From contig NZ_AZEF01000008.1 of assembly GCF_001434915.1 (NCBI RefSeq), positions 20,067 through 84,066 of the forward strand: a stretch of 64,000 nt of DNA. Direction: 5' to 3'. Below are positions 18,522 through 28,101 of this stretch, in pieces. The notes under the pieces were generated by a model. The model did not search any database, was not told the DNA's origin, and saw nothing but the letters and a program-made list of their open reading frames with translations. The first letter of the stretch is position 1, and every line of letters begins with the position of its first letter. This DNA is from Liquorilactobacillus capillatus DSM 19910 (lineage in GTDB: Bacteria > Bacillota > Bacilli > Lactobacillales > Lactobacillaceae). The position numbers and the translations under genes are program-made.

Positions 18522-18526
18522 AAAGG

Positions 18527-18555
18527 TTGCAATTAATTCTGAAATTGATTATAGT
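18527..18555 (+). promoter_or_regulatory. groESL promoter
   Basis: TTGCAA (18527-18532), 17 bp, TATAGT (18550-18555) is a good sigma-A promoter. It lies exactly between two CIRCE elements. Confidence 0.8.
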
Positions 18556-18566
18556 AATAACTGTAG

Positions 18567-18593
18567 TTAGCACTCACAAGCAATGAGTGCTAA
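18567..18593. promoter_or_regulatory. Perfect CIRCE element (HrcA operator)
   Basis: TTAGCACTC (18567-18575), 9 nt, GAGTGCTAA (18585-18593) is the exact consensus, placed at the expected transcription start of groESL. HrcA bound here blocks transcription until heat shock. hrcA itself is not in the window. Confidence 0.97.
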
Positions 18594-18620
18594 AGGATAA
18601 CAATATTGGAGGGATATAAA

Positions 18621-18905
18621 GTGCTTAAGCCTTTAGGAGATCGAGTAGTTTTAGAAGTTCAAAAAGAAGAAGAACAAACTGTCGGTGGAATTGTCCTGGC
18701 AAGTAACGCGCAAGAAAAACCGCAAACAGGTAAAATTGTAGCAGTTGGTGACGGTCGTGTTCTTGATAGTGGTGAAAAATCAGTTTTATCAGTTAAAGCA
18801 GGAGATACTGTCTTATTTGATAAATATGCTGGTACAGAAGTTAAGTATGAGGAAAAAGCGTACTTGGTTGTTCACGAAAAAGATATTGTTGCTATCATAG
18901 ATTAA
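18621..18905 (+). CDS. groES: Co-chaperonin GroES
   Basis: GroES caps the GroEL cage. The 94-residue protein begins [13 protein letters not shown] and contains the mobile-loop segment [13 protein letters not shown]. The GTG at 18621 is preferred because GGAGG (18608-18612) sits 8 nt upstream; a TTG at 18606 overlaps that site. groEL follows after 71 bp, and both are under CIRCE control. Confidence 0.97.
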   Translation: MLKPLGDRVVLEVQKEEEQTVGGIVLASNAQEKPQTGKIVAVGDGRVLDSGEKSVLSVKAGDTVLFDKYAGTEVKYEEKAYLVVHEKDIVAIID

Positions 18906-18976
18906 TAATAAAGTAATAAAGTTCAACGAAGTTTATGAATAACTCGAAAAAGTATTTAATATGGGGTGAATTTTAA

Positions 18977-20608
<1,632 letters not shown>

Positions 20609-20681
20609 GTTTAAATTTTCTTAGAAAGACGGGAAAATAAAAAAGTTCTTTATTATTCCAACTAAATGGTAACTCCGCTTT

Positions 20682-20733
20682 CTAGGCGGTACGGAGTCGA
20701 TATTTGATCGACGCTGTACCGCCTAGTTTTTTT
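20682..20733 (+). terminator. Terminator after groEL
   Basis: A perfect 11-bp stem CTAGGCGGTAC/GTACCGCCTAG (20682-20692, 20716-20726) holds a second AGTCGAT/ATCGAC-type helix and is followed by seven T. Confidence 0.92.
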
Positions 20734-21090
20734 ACTTGATGAGGATTACTTCCCTAACTGCTATTAAATTATCATTGAATAAAGATTAGGGGATAAATGT
20801 TTTCTATAAGGATCGTTAAAGCCGGCTTTTTTTAAGAAGACAGTTGAGTTCAAGTTTTTATACTTAAAAATGGTGCATCTCTCTGTAAAATGTGATAAAT
20901 TGATTGGATGAGGTGTGGTGCTCAGTTTTACAGACTGAATAGGCAGGCTTCTTTTTTAATATTTGAATTCATTTTCAGTATTTTGAAGGAAGACTTAGCC
21001 AGCATATCTTTTATTATCAAACGGGTGTAGAATAAACTTACTTGATTTTAAAAATAATTTTTTAGTAAGGATATAAAAGGAGTAAGGAAA
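20734..21090 (+). other. Long leader region upstream of the KimA-like gene
   Basis: No gene is visible in these 357 bases. On the plus strand CTGTAAAA (near 20884) and TTTTACAG (near 20927) form a long-range inverted repeat. A T-run follows GGCAGGCTTC near 20945. The region could be a 5' leader. I looked for the conserved CGAATCCG / GGGTGAAT-type boxes of the ydaO cyclic-di-AMP riboswitch and did not find them. Confidence 0.35.
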
Positions 21091-22920
21091 ATGTGGCGTT
21101 ATTTAAAACGGCTGCTAATAGGTAAGCCGTTGAAGACAACTGATGAAGGTGGACAATCATTAACCAAGTTTAAAGCATTAGCATTACTTTCATCAGATGC
21201 GTTATCATCAGTTGCATATGGTACTGAGCAAATAACAGCTGTTCTAGTTGTTTTGTCTGCGGCTGCCACGTGGTATGCAATTCCTGCGGCTGGGATTGTG
21301 CTTGTTTTGTTATTTGCAATCACGATGTCATACCGACAGATTATTCATGCTTATCCGTCAGGTGGCGGGGCATACATGGTTGCTACAAGAAATTGGGGAA
21401 CCTCTATTGGTTTAGTTGCTGGGGGATCTTTATTAGTAGATTATATGCTGACAGTTGCTGTTTCTGTAACTTCTGGAACAGAAGCGATTACTTCTGCTAT
21501 ACCGATGTTGCGTGAACACAGTGTCGCAATTTCAATTATCATTGTTTTGTTTATCATGACACTTAACCTGAGAGGAATGCGTGAATCGGCTTCGTTTTTG
21601 ACGACCCCAGTCTATCTCTTTATTATTTTACTGATTATAATGATTTGTTGGGGATTATTTAATATCGTTACAGGAAAGCTTAATTATGAAGCAGCTGCTC
21701 CTGTTGGGAGTTTTGTTCCTGGGATGTCATTGGTGCTGTTTCTTAAAGCATTTTCAGCGGGGTCATCATCATTGACTGGGGTTGAGGCTATCAGCAACGC
21801 TGTCCCCAACTTTAGAAAGCCTAAGAGGAAGAATGCTGCGAATACGTTAGCAATTATGGCGATCGTTTTGGCTGCTTTCTTTGCAGGCGTGACTTTTTTA
21901 AGTTATTATCTGGGAATTATTCCCAATTCCAAGGAAACAGTTTTATCTCAAATAGGGATGGCTGTTTTTGGACATGGTGTCTTTTATTATTTATTGCAGC
22001 TTTCAACGGCAATGATCTTAGCAGTTGCAGCTAATACTGGTTTTTCGGCTTTCCCGATTTTGGCTTACAATCTTGCTAAAGATAAATTTATGCCACATAT
22101 GTATATGGATAAGGGAGATCGCTTAGCTTATTCAAATGGAATTATTTCACTAGCAGTGGGGGCAATTGTACTGATCTTGATTTTTAAGGGGCAAACGAGC
22201 CTCTTAATTCCGCTGTATGCAGTCGGTGTTTTTGTTCCCTTTACATTATCACAATCAGGAATGATTATTCATTGGATCAGAGAAAGAGGCCGGAACTGGA
22301 TCGTAAATCTATTATTTAATTTCTTAGGTGCCTTTATTTCATTAGCGTTAGTGGTTTTTCTGTTTTGGTTGCATTTTGGAAATGTTTGGCCATACCTAAT
22401 TATTATGCCGGTTTTGATCTATTTATTTTATAAGATTCATGATCATTATATTACTGTAGCAACGCAACTAAGACTAAGGCAAGAAGCTAATTTGCATGAA
22501 TATAATGGTTCAACGGTAGTGGTATTAGTCAGTTCTGTAACACATGTAACCACCGGTGCTATCAATTATGCGCGGTCGATTGGTGATTATGTTATTGCAA
22601 TGCATGTTTCATTTGATACGAATCCTAAAAAAGAACATGAAACGGCAAATGAATTTAAAGAGTCATTTCCTGATGTTCGTTTCGTTGATTTACATTCATC
22701 GTACCGTTCAGTAGCATCTCCAGTTCTACGTTTTTGCGATGTGATTGCTAAGAACTCAGCTAAGAAAAATTACACGACAACAGTTCTAGTACCGCAATTT
22801 GTTCCCCGTAAACCATGGCAGAATATTTTGCATAATCAGACGAGCCTTCGGTTGCGTGCAGTTTTAAATTCACGTGAAAATATTATTGTGGCAACTTATA
22901 GCTACCATTTGAAAAAGTAG
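21091..22920 (+). CDS. KimA-like APC-family potassium importer
   Basis: A 609-residue APC permease with about twelve membrane segments up to residue 450 and a soluble C-terminal domain of about 150 residues with a nucleotide-binding-type fold. The opening MWRYLKRLLIGKPLKT, then LSSDALSSVAYGTEQI and YPSGGGAYMVATRNWG, are typical of the YdaO/KimA group, high-affinity proton-coupled K+ importers inhibited by cyclic-di-AMP. It stands alone between two terminators, behind AAAGGAGTAAGG. The potassium role is inferred from family membership; generic annotation would be amino acid permease. Confidence 0.8.
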   Translation: MWRYLKRLLIGKPLKTTDEGGQSLTKFKALALLSSDALSSVAYGTEQITAVLVVLSAAATWYAIPAAGIVLVLLFAITMSYRQIIHAYPSGGGAYMVATRNWGTSIGLVAGGSLLVDYMLTVAVSVTSGTEAITSAIPMLREHSVAISIIIVLFIMTLNLRGMRESASFLTTPVYLFIILLIIMICWGLFNIVTGKLNYEAAAPVGSFVPGMSLVLFLKAFSAGSSSLTGVEAISNAVPNFRKPKRKNAANTLAIMAIVLAAFFAGVTFLSYYLGIIPNSKETVLSQIGMAVFGHGVFYYLLQLSTAMILAVAANTGFSAFPILAYNLAKDKFMPHMYMDKGDRLAYSNGIISLAVGAIVLILIFKGQTSLLIPLYAVGVFVPFTLSQSGMIIHWIRERGRNWIVNLLFNFLGAFISLALVVFLFWLHFGNVWPYLIIMPVLIYLFYKIHDHYITVATQLRLRQEANLHEYNGSTVVVLVSSVTHVTTGAINYARSIGDYVIAMHVSFDTNPKKEHETANEFKESFPDVRFVDLHSSYRSVASPVLRFCDVIAKNSAKKNYTTTVLVPQFVPRKPWQNILHNQTSLRLRAVLNSRENIIVATYSYHLKK

Positions 22921-22942
22921 GTTCGTTAACTAGTACTCAATA

Positions 22943-22986
22943 GGACCGCAGCAGTCATTATTAGCTGATTGCTGCGGCCTATTTTT
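22943..22986 (+). terminator. Terminator after the KimA-like gene
   Basis: AGGACCGCAGCAGTCA pairs with TGATTGCTGCGGCCT (15 bp with mismatches), followed by ATTTTTAT. Confidence 0.85.
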
Positions 22987-23072
22987 ATGTGAATAAACGC
23001 TTAAAAAGTTAAATCTGCGGAATAAATGGCTTAAGTTTGTTAATGTTTGCGTAAATACCCAACGATCTATGC

Positions 23073-23078
23073 TATAAT
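23073..23078 (+). promoter_or_regulatory. Extended -10 promoter for tagO
   Basis: TATAAT is preceded by TGC, an extended -10 box. No -35 at good spacing is evident (TTGCGT is 20 bp away). Confidence 0.55.
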
Positions 23079-23160
23079 AGGCTTCAGCTAGTCCAAGAGC
23101 AATTATTTAAACTAATTATGAGTTCTTTTTTGGATGATTATAAAAGAAAGAGGACGGCAT

Positions 23161-24318
23161 ATGTATTTGATTATGGTATCTTTATTTGCAACGGCTTTAC
23201 TATCATTATTATTAACGCCGTTAATACGCAGACTGGCCTTTAAAGTGGGAGCCGTAGATAATCCCAATACAAGACGTGTTAATAAAATTCCAATGCCTAC
23301 AATGGGCGGTCTGGCAATTTTTATTGCTTTTAACGCCGCTAATTTTTTCTTGTTAAGGAAACAATATCCGACAAATCAAGTATGGATTTTATTTATTGCT
23401 GAATGTGTGATTATTGCAACCGGCATAATTGATGATATTTATGAATTGAAACCAAAACAAAAAGTTATCGGAATTACTTTAGCAGCTCTAGTTGTTTACT
23501 TCTTTGCGCATGTAAGAATGACTACCTTGACTGTTCCATTTTTGGGAACTTTAGATTTAGGATGGCTGAGTCTTCCAATCACAGTCCTATGGATTTTAGC
23601 TATTACAAATGCAATTAACTTAATAGACGGTCTAGATGGTTTAGCGACCGGTGTTTCAATTATTGCCCTGTTTACAAGTGGTTTAACGGGCTTTTTCTTT
23701 TTAAACACCACAAGTACTTTTGTTTCTATTATGATGTTTACGTTGGTTGCAGCATTAATCGGCTTTTTACCATTTAATTTTCACCCTGCTAAAATTTATT
23801 TGGGGGATACAGGCGCTTTGTTTATTGGTTTTATGATTTCAGTTTTCTCGCTTTACGGGTTAAAGAATGCGACATTTATTACAATCGTTATTCCAGTTAT
23901 TATTTTGGGAGTCCCCATTACTGATACAGTTTATGCGATTTTGCGGCGAATTTTAAATAAAAAACCAATTTCACAAGCGGATAAACATCATTTGCACCAT
24001 CGATTACTAGAGATGGGCTTATCACATACGCAAACGGTGCTTGTTATTTATGGAATTGCCCTAATATTTTCCTTTATTTCACTGCTATATCCTATCTCAA
24101 ATGTAGGAGGGTCTATTTTACTAACAGTTGCAACTTTGTTAGGTCTGGAGCTATTTGTTGAATCAATCGGTTTGGTCGGCAGTCAACGGCGACCGTTGTT
24201 GAAGTGGATTGGTAAGATGATGAAAAAGGAAAGTCGACTTTCAACTCATTTAGGTAAAAAAAGTAAAAGTAATAAAGGCAATAAAGGTAATAAAGACAAT
24301 AACAACAATGAACATTAA
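23161..24318 (+). CDS. tagO: Undecaprenyl-phosphate GlcNAc-1-phosphate transferase, TagO/WecA family
   Basis: The enzyme puts the first sugar-1-phosphate on undecaprenyl phosphate, starting wall teichoic acid or related polymer synthesis. The 385-residue protein has about eleven membrane segments and the family motifs GIIDDIYELKPKQK, NLIDGLDGLATG, LGDTGALFIGF and the HHLHHRLLE cytoplasmic loop. ATG 23161 has AGAGGA 6 nt upstream and is preferred over an ATG nine codons earlier. The last 25 residues are a low-complexity Lys/Asn/Gly tail (KGNKGNKDNNNNEH). It is monocistronic; the polymer it serves is inferred. Confidence 0.9.
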   Translation: MYLIMVSLFATALLSLLLTPLIRRLAFKVGAVDNPNTRRVNKIPMPTMGGLAIFIAFNAANFFLLRKQYPTNQVWILFIAECVIIATGIIDDIYELKPKQKVIGITLAALVVYFFAHVRMTTLTVPFLGTLDLGWLSLPITVLWILAITNAINLIDGLDGLATGVSIIALFTSGLTGFFFLNTTSTFVSIMMFTLVAALIGFLPFNFHPAKIYLGDTGALFIGFMISVFSLYGLKNATFITIVIPVIILGVPITDTVYAILRRILNKKPISQADKHHLHHRLLEMGLSHTQTVLVIYGIALIFSFISLLYPISNVGGSILLTVATLLGLELFVESIGLVGSQRRPLLKWIGKMMKKESRLSTHLGKKSKSNKGNKGNKDNNNNEH

Positions 24319-24381
24319 GAATTACTTAATTAATAAATTATAAATAGTTCAGCCTATGATTTAGACTGTAAACGCGAAATG

Positions 24382-24428
24382 AATAAGGTGACGGATCAAA
24401 AACTGATTTTTTGATCCGTCACCTTATT
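24382..24428. terminator. Bidirectional terminator between tagO and yigZ
   Basis: A perfect 21-bp stem (24382-24402 with 24408-24428) and 5-nt loop lies between convergent genes, with T or A runs on each side. Confidence 0.9.
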
Positions 24429-24454
24429 TTGTTGTTGTGGAAGCCATCAAAGTT

Positions 24455-25105
24455 TTAATTTTTAGAATGTAAGTGGTAGTCATGTTCAATATAGCGTTCA
24501 GGGCCTTCTTCAAAACTAACACGAGCACTTAATAAATCAATTATTGCCTTTTCAAATGCTTCAACTTGAACCGACTCAACGGCAACTTGGATTGTGACAG
24601 CTTCAGTAAAGGCAGTATCGATAAGTAAAATGTTGTTTTTTTCGAGAAAGTTCTTTAAAGTCTTGTGCTGAGAGTAAGTAACTTTAACATAAATAACCTT
24701 TTGCAAAGTACATTGAACAATTCCGATTGTTTCCAATGCAGTTACTGTAGCCTGTGTGTAGGTACGAATTAATCCACCAGTTCCTAGCTTGATTCCTCCA
24801 AAAAAACGAGTTACCACGGCAGTGGTGTTTCTTAATTCGTTTTTTTTAAGGACCTCAAGGATTGGAATGCCAGCAGTTCTAGCTGGTTCACCGTTGTCAC
24901 TTTCACGTTGAATCTCATTGTGTTGTCCAATAACATAAGCAAAGCAATTATGGTTGGCTTTAGGATAATTAGCTTTTACATCAGTAATAAACTTTCGAGC
25001 TGTATCCTCATCTTTTGTGCGTGCCAGACTACAAATGAAATCAGACTTCTTAATGGTGATAGTAGCATTTCCAGTTTTTTTAATAGTTAAGTATGAATTA
25101 GACAT
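24455..25105 (-). CDS. YigZ/IMPACT family protein (YvyE-like)
   Basis: A 216-residue protein with the N-terminal UPF0029/IMPACT domain (KSDFICSLARTKDED, FAYVIG, SDNGEPARTAGIP, TRFFGGIKLGTGGL) and a C-terminal DUF1949 ferredoxin-like domain. In eukaryotes IMPACT acts on GCN1/GCN2; the bacterial role is not settled. It is divergent from comFA with only 56 bp between starts, the usual neighbourhood. AAGGAG precedes ATG 25105. Confidence 0.9.
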   Translation of the reverse strand: MSNSYLTIKKTGNATITIKKSDFICSLARTKDEDTARKFITDVKANYPKANHNCFAYVIGQHNEIQRESDNGEPARTAGIPILEVLKKNELRNTTAVVTRFFGGIKLGTGGLIRTYTQATVTALETIGIVQCTLQKVIYVKVTYSQHKTLKNFLEKNNILLIDTAFTEAVTIQVAVESVQVEAFEKAIIDLLSARVSFEEGPERYIEHDYHLHSKN

Positions 25106-25161
25106 TTAGTGTAGCACTCCTTAAAATGCGTATTTTTAAGCTGAAAGGTGGTAAAAGTTTG

Positions 25162-26489
25162 ATGAATGAGAGTGAAGCTTTTGGAAGACTAGCTAGCGTT
25201 AAGAAGACTGAGCTAGAGCAGCTTAACTTGCAGGCAGGAACGGTGCTGCCTGCGATCGAAGTTAAAGCAACGGAGATCATCTGTAACCGCTGCGGTCAAA
25301 AAAGCAGTAAAAGAAGAGCTGCGTTACCGAATGAACAGTATTTTTGTCCCCAGTGCAAATTACTAGGGCGGCTTAGTACACTAGATGTATTATACACCAT
25401 CCCTGAACCGAATAGATTTGTTGAAATATATGAACCCTTAAGTTGGCAAGGTGTTCTCTCTGAACCGCAAACTCGTTGTGCACAAGACTTAAAGGTAGTT
25501 GTCCAGCAGCGAAAGGCTCATTTGCTATGGGCAGTAACAGGTGCCGGTAAGACGGAGATGTTATTTGAAGCACTGGCATACGCAATTAAGCAGAAGATGC
25601 GGATATGCTTGGCTTCACCACGCGTTGATGTCTGTAATGAGCTATTTCCGCGTTTAAAAAAAGCTTTTCAAGAAGTAGATATTTTACTGCAGCACGGTAG
25701 ACAGGAACAGACTTATCGCTATACACAATTTGTAGTTTGTACGACACATCAGTTGGTGCATTTTTATGAAGCCTTTGATGTTTTGATAATTGATGAAGCA
25801 GATGCTTTTCCATTTGTGAATGATAAAATGTTGAAGCGTGCAGTCGAAACGGCACGTAAAAAAAAAGTACCCTGTTATTGTTGACGGCAACACCCACGAA
25901 AAGACTGTTGACCGAAGTAAAAAGAAAGAGGCTAAGTTTTAGTTATTTACCGCTCCGTTATCATGGGTATCAGCTACCCGTACCCCGAATCAGACTTACA
26001 CCTAATTGGGAAAGATTGTTAAGCAAGAAAAAACTACCTACCATAATGAAAATAAAAATTAAAGCTTGGAGTAAGACAAGACGTCCCTTTTTAATTTTTG
26101 TTTCAAAAATTGCACTACTGACGACAACCTACGATGCTGTCCAAAAAGTATTGCCAGCAGAGGTTAAAGGCACGACAGTTCATGCTGAGGACCCCCAGCG
26201 AATTGAAAAAGTCAGTGCTTTACGCGAAGGAAAGATTATTTTTCTAATTACAACAACTATTCTTGAACGCGGAGTGACCTTTCCAGGGTTAAATGTTTTA
26301 GTTTTAGGAGCAGAGGATAGTATTTTTACTAGTTCAGTTTTAGTTCAAATTGCTGGAAGAGTTGGTCGGAGTATACATTATCCGACGGGTGATATTCTTT
26401 TTTTATGTCAAATGGTAACACGAACTATAAAAGGGGCGATTAAACAGATTATGTTTTTGAATAGAAAAGGAAGGAAATTGCTAGGATGA
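25162..26489 (+). pseudogene. comFA: Late competence DNA helicase ComFA, frameshifted
   Basis: ComFA is the DEAD-box motor that helps pull transforming DNA through the membrane. The reading frame is split. The first part, up to the TGA at 25882-25884, has a zinc knuckle (CNRCG and CPQCK), Walker A AVTGAGKTE and the DEAD-type box IIDEADAF. The second part, in the -1 frame, starts within LTATPTK and continues through ILERGVTFPG and QIAGRVGRS to 26489. The break is at nine A (25858-25866); one missing A would explain it, since the other frame reads KKSTLLLLTATPT through the join. A true mutation, slippage-based expression or a sequencing error are all possible. Everything else in the helicase is intact. 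The ATG at 25162 lies 10 nt after AAAGGTGG. comFC overlaps its end by 4 nt. Confidence 0.88.
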
Positions 26490-27181
26490 ATAGGTGCTTG
26501 GTCTGTCACCAAACAGTAGAACAGCAGTTAACATTTAAGTGGCTTTTTTCGTTTGGTCAAATGCAAGAAAAAGATATTTGTGAAGAGTGCTGGCAAAAGT
26601 TTATTCCGATTCAAGCTAATGAACGATGTAGTGGCTGCGGTCGTAAACAAGCCAAAAATAGTTTGTGTTACGATTGCTCCCGGTGGCAGAAAAACGGTCA
26701 AACAGTACTTTTAAAGAACCGGGCATTATTTGTTTATAATGAAGCAATGCAACATTTCATGGAAGAATATAAGTTTAAGGGTGATTACTACTGGCGTTAT
26801 CTTTTTCAGGATATTTTTGAACAAAATCTGCATTATTATTACCGTAAAGATTGGATTTACGTGCCGATCCCAGTCGATGAACAAACTATGTCTGTGAGGG
26901 GATTCAATCAAGTTATAGGCCTGTTGCGGACACCGGCTACGACTGTTGCTGCATTAAAGATGAAACATTTTACTAAACGAACGAAACAATCGCATAAGAA
27001 CCGTGCGCAGAGATTGGCAACTAAGCAACCCTTTGAATACGTTGAAAATAAAAGTATTACAGGTAAAAAAATATTACTACTAGACGACGTCTATACAACT
27101 GGGAGAACGCTTTATTACGCGCAAGAGCTATTATTACAAGCAGGAGCTGAATGTGTTCAATCTTTTACCTTAGCACGCTAA
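26486..27181 (+). CDS. comFC: Competence protein ComFC
   Basis: A 231-residue phosphoribosyltransferase-fold protein that partners ComFA in DNA uptake. The N-terminus has CLVC, CEEC, CSGCGRKQ and CYDC zinc-binding pairs, and the C-terminal half has the PRPP-binding loop LLLDDVYTTGRT. The start overlaps the end of comFA (ATGA), so its translation depends on the broken upstream gene only by coupling. Full length and undamaged. Confidence 0.92.
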   Translation: MNRCLVCHQTVEQQLTFKWLFSFGQMQEKDICEECWQKFIPIQANERCSGCGRKQAKNSLCYDCSRWQKNGQTVLLKNRALFVYNEAMQHFMEEYKFKGDYYWRYLFQDIFEQNLHYYYRKDWIYVPIPVDEQTMSVRGFNQVIGLLRTPATTVAALKMKHFTKRTKQSHKNRAQRLATKQPFEYVENKSITGKKILLLDDVYTTGRTLYYAQELLLQAGAECVQSFTLAR

Positions 27182-27206
27182 ATTAGCATAATGAGAAAGA
27201 TATTAT

Positions 27207-27235
27207 TTGTTAAATACAACGTTTTCTTTTATAAT
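27207..27235 (+). promoter_or_regulatory. hpf promoter
   Basis: TTGTTA (27207-27212), 17 bp, TATAAT (27230-27235). Confidence 0.75.
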
Positions 27236-27317
27236 AGAGATAGCATAAATGAGTGGAATCATAAACACTTGTTACGCATGAAAGTGCGGTGCGTAGTTGT
27301 GAAAGGAGAGGTTTGTT

Positions 27318-27872
27318 ATGCTAAAATATAATATTCGCGGGGAAAACATTGAGGTAACAGCTGCTATTCGAGGTTATGTTCAGAAAAAATTGAATAAACT
27401 TGAGAAATATTTCGAGGATACATCTAATTCGACGGCCCATGTAAACCTAAAAGTTTATTCAGATAAGACTTCAAAAGTTGAAGTTACCATTCCATTACCA
27501 TATTTGGTGCTGCGAGCCGAAGAAACCTCGCCTGATATGTATGCTAGTGTTGACTTGGTAACTGACAAGTTAGAACGGCAAATTAGAAAATATAAAACAA
27601 AAATTAATAGAAAATCACGTGAAAAAGGCTTCAAAGAATTTCCAATTTCAGATGTAGCTGATAGTAAAACAGATAAAGAAGATGATAAATTCGATATTGT
27701 TCGAACAAAGAGAGTTTCTTTGAAACCAATGGATAGTGAAGAAGCTGTGTTACAGATGGACATGTTGGGGCATAATTTCTTTATCTATGAAGATGCAGAA
27801 ACAAGTGGGATCGATATTGTTTATCGACGTAAAGATGGTCGATATGGCTTGATTGAAGCAAGTGAGAATTAA
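27318..27872 (+). CDS. hpf: Long ribosome hibernation promoting factor HPF
   Basis: HPF causes 100S ribosome dimers in stationary phase. The 184-residue protein has the N-terminal S30AE domain (about 1-100, starting MLKYNIRGENIEVT) and the C-terminal dimerisation domain (about 125-184, with VRTKRVSLKPMDSEEAVLQM), which defines the long form. It has its own promoter, AAAGGAGAGG ahead of ATG 27318 and a terminator behind, so it is monocistronic. hpf upstream of secA is the common order in Firmicutes. Confidence 0.95.
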   Translation: MLKYNIRGENIEVTAAIRGYVQKKLNKLEKYFEDTSNSTAHVNLKVYSDKTSKVEVTIPLPYLVLRAEETSPDMYASVDLVTDKLERQIRKYKTKINRKSREKGFKEFPISDVADSKTDKEDDKFDIVRTKRVSLKPMDSEEAVLQMDMLGHNFFIYEDAETSGIDIVYRRKDGRYGLIEASEN

Positions 27873-27905
27873 AAATAATTAAGAGTAAAATAAATTTTAC
27901 TAATA

Positions 27906-27956
27906 GGTAAGTAATCGGTCTGAGAGTGGGGATATGACCGATACTTACTTATTTTT
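27906..27956 (+). terminator. Terminator after hpf
   Basis: A stem between about 27906-27920 and 27936-27950 (AGTAATCGGTC with GACCGATACTT and extensions) is followed by ATTTTTATTTTTT. Confidence 0.82.
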
Positions 27957-27995
27957 ATTTTTTCAGTAGTGGTTAGTTTAAAATATCGCTGCATG

Positions 27996-28024
27996 TTTAA
28001 AAATTGATTAAAAAATGCTAGAAT
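27996..28024 (+). promoter_or_regulatory. secA promoter
   Basis: TTTAAA (27996-28001), 17 bp, TAGAAT (28019-28024) preceded by TGC, an extended -10. Confidence 0.55.
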
Positions 28025-28101
28025 AAAGAGCAATACCAGCTTTTAAACAACTATCTGTTATAGTTGCATTAAACGGAGTGTTTTTAGAAAGGAATTATGA
28101 A

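Noticed and set aside
20734..21090. Cyclic-di-AMP (ydaO) riboswitch before the KimA-like gene
   Set aside because: Conserved core boxes were not found by eye; a covariance-model search would settle it.
25106..25161. Competence (ComX/SigH) box before comFA
   Set aside because: No clear CGAATA-type box; the AT-rich spacer gives only weak partial matches.
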